Shown: one piece after another, positions 56,950 through 64,000 of the stretch
How the letters are laid out: each line of letters starts with the position of its first letter
How positions within the stretch are numbered: position 1 is the stretch's first letter
Source of the DNA: Dryomyza anilis
Taxonomy: Eukaryota > Arthropoda > Insecta > Diptera > Dryomyzidae
NCBI GenBank assembly: GCA_951804985.1
Contig: OX638130.1
Location: 6,062,791-6,126,790, forward strand
Reading direction: 5' to 3'
Length of the DNA: 64,000 bases
Translations under genes and position numbers: made by a program
Notes under the pieces: model-generated
Database searches by the model: none
The model's input: only the letters and a program-made list of their open reading frames with translations
What the model was told of the DNA's origin: nothing

Positions 56950-58189
56950 TGTGCTGCCTTTATTTAATAGTAATTGTATTTTCAAATTATATTTTTTTAT
57001 TTATTTACAAATAAATTACTTAGCAAGGGCGTTGCCATACATAAAAATGTATCACAGTTCATAGGGTGATTTACAAATTCAAAATTATTATGATGTACTA
57101 AAAAAAACATTTTAAAGGTGCTAAGCAGTGGAGTAGAAAATATTACTACCGCTGTAGGGTTTCAATGTTCATTGCTGTTGTGGCAAACATCTCGTAACTA
57201 TTTGCATATGTCATATTCAAAAAATATTAATAGTTTTGCAGCAACTTTATTGAAACTTATGGGATGTTTGAATATTTGCTACAAGGTGTAAATTTAAAAG
57301 GATAGTTGCAGGAAGACTTTCACAAACATCTTGTTTTCTTAGTGTATGCTGCAATAAATTGAATTTATAAAATTTATTTATTGAATTTTAAGAAAAAGTA
57401 ATATAAATCTTGTCTATCGTTTTTCGTGAAATTGATTCAATCACGAATATTAGTGATAAATTAAATCGCAAACAACCGTATGAAGACATTAAATATAAAA
57501 ATAGCATGCATTTAACCGAGACAAAAATGTAAAATTTTAAATGATACCTAAAATGTGAAATAAATAGTTTACTGCTGGTAACATCTAACTCAAAAAGGCA
57601 TTGTCATAATGGACCACAAAGCAGAATTGATGAAACTAGCTGTATTATACAACGAAAAAATGAAACACAAAGCAGAATTGATGACACCAGCTGTATTATA
57701 CAACGAAAAAATGAAACGCAAAGCAGAATTGAAAAAATCTACTACTCTGTTTTTTCGCTTTGACGTTTTCACTGGTTGGATTTTTCAACAATTTGTCATC
57801 AATTGTCAGTTATTTTAAATTAAAAATTTTAAATTTGGTCCAACTTAGTTTAACATAACCGCTCGAGGCGTGTGCATAAAAAATACTGCCCTACTGTCAG
57901 ACGTCATCATTGCGCAGCTGAAGGAAAGAAGAAGGTTCTATTTGCGGAGCAAAATTGTAATGTTATTTTTATGCTAATAAAAAATGACATAAAATTAAAA
58001 ATTGTTTGTTTTCTTTTTAAAAATAATATTTCAAATTTAAAAATGTTATTCAAAGCATAAATGAAAATTAACAATTGAAATTTTCATTAACAAAAATTGT
58101 ATGTTCAATATTTGTTTGATAATTTGATTGTTGAATCCGACAATAATTTGAAAATAATATTTGTGGATCCATTTTAACATGAAATATTT
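56950..58189. other. Intergenic DNA with a short coding-like repeat
   Basis: A 51-bp tandem repeat occupies 57609-57735; the rest is AT-rich. A possible palindromic region near 58190-58300 contains 'catatatgatccatatatgg'. No gene with a known domain is seen. Confidence 0.4.
57609..57818 (+). CDS. Hypothetical short ORF with 17-residue repeats
   Basis: An ATG-started frame of 69 residues. The first 51 residues are three in-frame copies of a 17-residue unit, HKAELMKLAVLYNEKM-like, differing by few residues; the third is partial. The remaining tail (TTLFFRFDVFTGW...) has no domain. A 51-bp repeat is a multiple of three by chance one time in three, so coding is not proven. I do not recognise the product. 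Confidence 0.3.
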   Translation: MDHKAELMKLAVLYNEKMKHKAELMTPAVLYNEKMKRKAELKKSTTLFFRFDVFTGWIFQQFVINCQLF

Positions 58190-58705
58190 TCAAATTATTG
58201 TCGGATTCGACAATAATTTTCTATGTGTGTATCTGATTTCATAGCTACCATATATGATCCATATATGGAACCATATATATTTATACATGTTCATATATGA
58301 ACATTTTTTCTCTTGGTCAGAGGGTATATTTGATATAGAGGTGGTTTCGCTGCCACTTTTGTCAAATAAATTCAAACATTGGTTTGAATTCAATATTCTG
58401 ATATTTTCTGCCACATTTTTATACAGAAAAATAATTAAAATTAATAAGGCATTGGATTGCAATATATCTTGGTAAGTTTGGTTGCAAATTATCCGCGGAC
58501 AAATCCAGTTTTGTGCACTGTTTTCCTCTGTTAACTTCAATCTGTAAAATTTCAATTCCACATGACCAATGTTTTCGGCAGCGACGCCAACAAACTCGGA
58601 AGAAAACTCTATATCAAATGTATACTCATTGTCTAGGTTCAGATATAAAAAAAAATAAAATGTCTTGAATTCACAGGGTGAACACCCTGTGTATTTCTCA
58701 AACAT
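58190..58705 (-). CDS. Hypothetical protein of 171 residues
   Basis: A frame without stops from ATG at 58705 (MFEKYTGCSPCEF) to 58190 in AT-rich DNA. The composition is less biased than in chance frames of this DNA, with Cys, Asn and acidic residues spread evenly (NLDNEYTFDIEFSSEFVGV, HVELKFYRLKLTEENSA). The frame is also open further upstream to 58735 without ATG. The C-terminal ~30 codons run through the palindromic 'catatatgg' stretch and may not be coding. I do not recognise a family. It may be a real gene, a fragment of a transposon, or chance. Confidence 0.35.
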   Translation of the reverse strand: MFEKYTGCSPCEFKTFYFFLYLNLDNEYTFDIEFSSEFVGVAAENIGHVELKFYRLKLTEENSAQNWICPRIICNQTYQDILQSNALLILIIFLYKNVAENIRILNSNQCLNLFDKSGSETTSISNIPSDQEKKCSYMNMYKYIWFHIWIIYGSYEIRYTHRKLLSNPTII

Positions 58706-58739
58706 TTCTTTTGCTATCGAACGCGCCGAAAACAAAATG

Positions 58740-59335
58740 GCTTTTGACAGTGTGTATTTTTAGTACACACAAATTTTAAATTTGTTCAAACGTCCATTCT
58801 GACACAACAACAACATCAACAACTTTGACAAGAGCGCATTTGTCAAATTTCATTCGTCGGTGTAGTGTGTGCAAAGAAAAAATAGATTTTCACAAGAAAA
58901 TTTTTATTTTGTATAACTTTGGAAAATTTGTCTGACGTCGCGTTGTGAATTTTCTGACGATTAATACGCAACCGTGTGCAAGTACAAACCAAAAATATAC
59001 ACGAAATTTATATAACTAAACGTTGGAAGTGAGCAATATATTTTAAAAAATATATAAATTTTTGATATATTTTGTAAAGAAAAACATACAACAGTGCAAG
59101 CAGCAGTAAGCAAAGTGAGTTTTCCCATTTTCATTAGCGTCTGCTTGAAGTTTTCCAATTGTACAAAACACTTGACAATAGATTAAAAAATCTTTAAAGT
59201 GCATTTGCTAGACGAAGTAAACAATAAAATAATAAATATAAACGAAAAAATAAAAGCACGTAACGTATTTTGTGTTTATTAATAAAACAGCAAGAGGAAA
59301 AGAAAAAAAAAAAAAATAGGGTGAGTTTGAGATAA
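58740..59335 (+). promoter_or_regulatory. Possible promoter and untranslated first exon of a gene further right
   Basis: The region is open chromatin-like in composition: it is AC/GT-mixed, with 'acaacaacaacatcaacaac', an initiator-like stretch near 58855-58865 and several donor sites, the best being ATAGG|GTGAGT near 59320. No long open frame follows the donor within the window, so a large first intron would be required. This is inferred from sequence style only. Confidence 0.3.
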
Positions 59336-60768
59336 TAGCAGCAGCGGCTGTTGTCTGCTGTCGTTTTTGAGGGGGCACGGTGAATATTTCAGTGTTGCAC
59401 AAATTAATTTCCCCGTGACGCAAGGATCAAGTGACGTTGCGGCAGCGTTGCCATATTTGATCCTTTTGTTATATATTTTGGCATTTTTGATATTTTTTAA
59501 GAGTCATTTTATTAATATAATTAATAATTTTAACAAAAAATAATGTCTTTTAATAAAATAAAAATTATTTTACAAAAAAAAATTATAAGTTTTACTATTA
59601 TTTTTTATTTTGTATGCATAATAAATGAAATTAATACAAAAATAGAAAATAACCAAGCTACAATAAATTAAATAATTTCAGTTTAAACCAAAATTATCAA
59701 AGTTTATACATTTGGGCTCTTCCCACAATATTTTCTGAAATAGATCCCCATACGAATAACGGTTTCGATTTTTTGGACTAAAAATAAATTTTCTAGTTTT
59801 TAATATTGTTTAATACCGTTCGGTATTAAAATCGAGAACTTACGGTTTCAATCGTTGGGTAAACTTAAAATAATGTAATTTTTAACGTTTTTGTAATCAC
59901 GTATGTGTCGGTTACAGCTTTGGTTTAATGTTTAAAAATTAAAGGTTTTTTTATATACGTCTTTTCGATATATATGGGTGCCATGATATAACTTTTAATT
60001 CCATTTAAATTTTGGTTTTTATTTTCATCGACCAAATCTATGCTTGGAAAATTAAAAAAAAAATAAGAGGAAGCATAATATTATAGATCTATTTAGAAAT
60101 ATAACCAGAGCAATCATGAAGCCCGTCGTAGCAAAAATCCGAATCTCCGCTACGAATACGAATTTTTAACTATCATGAGTTCCGTGCGGAATGGATTTGA
60201 AAATTCGAAATCAGCTGTTTATGTCAAATCAGTGAAAATTTACCAACAAAAATTAAAATCATTTTTCCAACAAATTGTTAAAAATATAATATTTTGAAGA
60301 AATTTTGTTTAATTTGCCTGCAAATATTGATGTAGGCGATTAATTCAATTGAATCGATAGGCCTATGGAGGAGTATCGGATCTTTGGACAGCTCCCACTT
60401 GCAATTCTCGTGAAACGTACGAACGGCTATAGATTTACCGGACACTGCTGCAAGAGATTCTTCGGATTGCCGTCCATCGAGTAAAATATGGCCAGAGCGA
60501 AATCTCATACAAAGTGTGCTGAACAGCAGTGTTGGTTAGCTGGGTTGGTTGCATCGGCCACCTTGGTTTGCCTATAACGGTATCGATTATAGTTTTGTAT
60601 GTCAGTTACTAATTTCTTCAAGATTAAACAGGTCTATATTTTAAAAAAGGTTAAAATGCTAATTTTATTATAAAAATAAGAATTTGAATATAATTTTATT
60701 CTGAAAATTTATTTTTTATAATCATGTACTATATTATGTTTATAAAACGTTTATTTCAGACTCTTTTA
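59336..60768. other. Intergenic DNA; one short GC-richer ORF
   Basis: A 76-residue ATG frame at 60278-60508 (-) begins MRFRSGHILLDGRQSEESLA and is richer in GC than its surroundings. No domain is recognised and it has no partner exons that I can see. The rest is AT-rich. Confidence 0.3.
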
Positions 60769-61065
60769 TAATTATAATAGTTTGGCACTACAGTCCTATA
60801 AGAACTTAAGTCGAGCTCTCTCACCATTTTGAGCAGTGCGTGTTATATTTGTACTCAAAGTGGTGGGACCTACAGTTTATTGCCGAATCCGAACGGCGAG
60901 TGAGAGCTTTTCATAGGCAATGTTTTACTCTCGTAGATTTGTCATTTACTGCCGAGAGGTAGCGCGGTATAGAAAAATGTTTCTATGAAAAGATGTTTTT
61001 AGCCCCAGTCCAGGCTTGAACCGGGGATCTTTCGACTCGTAGTCCAACGCACTAACCACTGAGCT
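60769..61065 (-). mobile_element. tRNA-derived SINE, copy 4
   Basis: The minus strand shows the tRNA-like head (CTCAGTGGTTAGTGCGTTGG, GGTTCAAGCCTGG), the full body and an (ATT)-type tail at 60769-60780. Length about 297 bp, close to copies 1 and 2. Confidence 0.85.
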
Positions 61066-61735
61066 AACATATAGTAAATTAATTTTTCAAAATTCTAAAT
61101 AGTTTGAAATATTTTAGTAATGGCCAAAAAAAAAAAAAAAATTAGCATTTTGAATTTATAAAGCATTTTATATAAATGGAAAAAATATTAATTTGTTAAA
61201 AGCATTTTGCGAAAATTCGCTTCAATAAGTAACAATTAGTCCGAAAAGTGGTCAATAAAAACGAATAACAAGGCTTAAAGCTTCAAGTTATTAACCTGGG
61301 TAAGGCACTCAAACAGCGCGTAGTTAATCAAAAATGTAAAAATATAAAGCAAAAAATCAGCACTTAAATGACTAATATTTGCTCGAATAAATAAAGCAAA
61401 TAACTAACTACTCTGATAGTCTGACATATAAAATAAAAATTAAATTTTAAGAACCCAATTTTAAGGCAGGACCCAACAGAAGACCAAAGCACGTCATTAT
61501 AAATGAGAAAAACAAAAAAATATATATCTAAAAAGAGTTATTTGTTTAATTTTTATCAAATATATATTTACTAAGTTCATGTATTAATATTTAAAAAGTT
61601 CTAAATAAAGCTGGAATGCTGGAATAATATGCGATATTTAAATGACAACAATATTTGCTTCAACGAGCACCAATTGTTAAATATTCTTATAAACCATTTG
61701 TTAATTTTCACATATTTTAAAATTTCATAGTTCAT
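61066..61735. other. AT-rich intergenic DNA, no gene seen
   Basis: No coding region or repeat is identified between the SINE and the satellite. Confidence 0.4.
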
Positions 61736-63757
61736 AATCAAAACGACCGAATGTCTTTAAATTTTACAGACAGAAAAATAATTAGTATTCAGTTGATATG
61801 ACATTTTAAATATTTGTGATATGTTGACTATGTATATTCGAAATGGCATCTAGTTTAAACTAAGTTAAATTTGAAAATGGACCTCAGACGTCTATAGTAC
61901 CGAATCAAAACGCTCGAATGTCTCAACATTTTACAGACAGACATACTATTTGTAATTAGTTCTGATAACATTTTAAATATTTGTAATTTGAAATTACATC
62001 TAGTTTAAACTAAGATTAATTTAAAAAGGTCACTGAAAAACTGAAACTCAAACGTCTATAGTACCAAATCAAAACGTTCGAATTTCAAACAGACAGACTA
62101 TTCGTAATCAGTCCTTATAACATTTTAAATATTTATAATATGTTGACTATAGCCTAAATGGCATCTAGTTTAAACTAAGTTCAATGTGAAAATGTGACTG
62201 GAGAACTGGACCTCAAACGTCTATAGTACCAAATTAAAACGGTCGAATGTCTTAAACATTTTACAGACAGACTATTCATAATCAGTCCTGATAAAATTTT
62301 TTATATTTGTAATATGTTGCCTATGTACGAAATTATATCTAGTTTAAACTAAGATTAATTTGAAAAATGTGACTGAAAAACTGGACCTCAAACGTCTATA
62401 GTACCAAATCAAAACGGTCGAATGTATTAAACATTTTACAGACAGACAGACTCTTCATAATCAGTACTGATAACATTTTTTATATTTGTAATATGTTGAC
62501 TATAGCCTAAATGGCATCTAGTTTAAACTAAATTCAATGTGAAAATGTGACGGAAGAACTGGACCTCAAACGTCTATAGTACCAAATCAAAACGTTCGAA
62601 TGTCAGACAGACAGACTATTCATAATCAGTCCTGATAACATTTTAAATATTTATAATATGTTGACTATAGCCTAAATGGCATACAGTTTAAACTAAGTTC
62701 AATTTGAAAAATGTGACTGAAAAACTGGATCTCAAACGTGTATAGTACCAAATCAAAACGTTCGAATGTCAGACAGACAGACTATTCGTAATCAGTTCTG
62801 ATAACATTTTTTATATTTATAATATGTTGACTATAGCCTAAATGGCATCTAGTTTAAACTAAGTTCAATGTGAAAATGTGACTGGAGAACTGGACCTCAA
62901 ACGTCTATAGTACCAAATTAAAACGGTCGAATGTTTTAAACATTTTACAGACAGACAGACTATTCATAATCAGTCCTGATAACATTTTTTATATTTGTAA
63001 TATGTTGCCTATGTACGAAATTATATCTAGTTTAAACTAAGATTAATTTGAAAAATGTGACTGAAAAACTGGACCTCAAACGTCTATAGTACCAAATCAA
63101 AACGGTCGAATGTCTTAAACATTTTACAGACAGACAGACTCTTCATAATCAGTCCTGATAACATTTTTTATATTTGTAATATGTTGACTATAGCCTAAAT
63201 GGCATCTAGTTTAAACTAAGTTCAATGTGAAAATGTGACGGAAGAACTGGACCTCAAACGTCTATAGTACCAAATCAAAACGTTCGAATGTCAGACAGAC
63301 AGACTATTCATAATCAGTCCTGATAACATTTTAAATATTTATAATATGTTGACTATAGCCTAAATGGCATCCAGTTTAAACTAAGTTCAATTTGAAAAAT
63401 GTGACTGAAAAACTGGATCTCAAACGTCTATAGTACCAAATCAAAACCGTCGAATGTCTTAAACATTTTACAGACTGATAGACAAACTATTCATAATCAG
63501 TCCTGATAACATTTTTTATATTTGAAATATGTTGACTATAGCCCAAATGGCATCCAGTTTAAACTAAGTACAATTTGAAACATGTGACGGTAAAACTGGA
63601 CCTCAAACGTCTATAGTACCAAATCAAAACGTTCGAATGTCTTAAACATTTTACAGACAGACAGACTATTCATAATCAGTGCTGATAACATTTTACGTCT
63701 AGATTACTTCTAGTTTAAACTAAGATTAATTTGAAAATGTCACTGAAAAACTGGGCC
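61736..63757. repeat. ~165-184-bp satellite with a four-monomer higher-order repeat (SatC)
   Basis: Landmark 'cgtctatagtacc' recurs at 61889, 62053, 62219, 62393, 62571, 62737 (as cgtgtata), 62902, 63081, 63259, 63425 and 63609. Spacings are 164, 166, 174, 178, 166, 165, 179, 178, 166 and 184 bp. Monomers 62053-62736 and 62737-63424 form two matching four-monomer blocks of 684 and 688 bp in the same order of variants. Each monomer also carries 'acagacagacagactattca' and 'ttaaactaagttcaa'-type motifs. There is no coding potential. Confidence 0.9.
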
Positions 63758-63857
63758 GTTAAATTTTCATTTGATTTCCTAAAAATATAACATTATAACG
63801 CGCACTCATTAAAATTTTGTAAATGTATTTTGCTATTTTTATTTCTAAAACGATCGT

Positions 63858-63869
63858 TATATATAAAAG
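63858..63869 (+). promoter_or_regulatory. TATA box of a secreted-peptide gene
   Basis: TATATATAAAAG lies 51 bp upstream of the ATG at 63920. A start of transcription about 30 bp downstream of the box would leave a 5' untranslated region of about 25-30 nt, usual for compact TATA-driven genes in flies. Confidence 0.6.
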
Positions 63870-63919
63870 CGTTCAAGTAATAAGTTCCAACAATAAAAAT
63901 ACTTCATACGGTCTACTGA

Positions 63920-64000
63920 ATGAAAACCCATTTTGTACTTTGGGTTTTGTTACTCGTCACTCTAATAAATTCAAATGCTCGACCATTTAGCCCTAAAATA
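63920..64000 (+). CDS. Secreted peptide or protein, N terminus only (cut by window end)
   Basis: The frame encodes 27 residues to the window edge. It begins MKTHFVLWVLLLVTLINSNA, a typical signal peptide with a Lys-containing n-region, a Leu/Val core and a small-residue cleavage site after SNA, followed by RPFSPKI. It starts 51 bp after a TATA box and 160 bp after the satellite. The product would be exported. What it is cannot be told, because the mature part lies beyond the window. Confidence 0.6.
   Translation, partial: MKTHFVLWVLLLVTLINSNARPFSPKI

Overview
The window is nuclear DNA of a higher fly (Diptera, Brachycera). This follows from very AT-rich intergenic DNA, introns of about 50-60 bp mixed with long repeat-filled ones, DINE-1/INE-1-like elements with a (GACA)n core, and insect-style MADF, MADF-BESS, THAP and C2H2 transcription-factor genes beside fly-type orthologues (Methuselah-like receptor, Siva, GHITM, LanC-like). 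The exact genus cannot be told from sequence alone. No bacterial, phage or organellar features are seen.

Positions 1-22,500 form a gene-poor desert of simple repeats, satellites and transposon remains: a broken mariner with a foldback derivative, a ~41-bp minisatellite split by a DINE-1-like element, tRNA-derived SINEs, at least six MITE families and a decayed LINE that carries a Harbinger-like MITE. One GC-rich islet near 8.2-8.3 kb may be an isolated terminal exon.

Positions 22,500-57,000 are the gene belt. In order: a Methuselah-like GPCR (-), Siva (+, four exons), a MADF-BESS factor (-, convergent with Siva), a THAP/MADF/C2H2 gene (-), a double-MADF/C2H2 gene (-), two tandem six-exon GHITM genes (+), a one-exon LanC-like gene (+), a MADF/C2H2 gene (+) and a C2H2 gene (-), the last two convergent. 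I rebuilt exon structures by splice-site phase; every model stays in frame.

Four of the zinc-finger genes share one N-terminal module: a C-G-E-[IV] tetrapeptide, then a C-x2-C-x12-H-x4-H finger and an acidic linker. They look like a local paralogue family of DNA-binding regulators. One of them appears to be fused at its N terminus to a THAP domain, because the apparent THAP stop codon overlaps a usable splice donor. This is the most novel protein architecture in the window.

Positions 57,000-64,000 are again repeat-rich: unassigned ORFs, a possible promoter and untranslated first exon, a SINE, and an 11-copy ~165-184-bp satellite that contains a four-monomer higher-order repeat of ~688 bp. 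The window ends inside a TATA-driven gene whose first 27 residues form a signal peptide.
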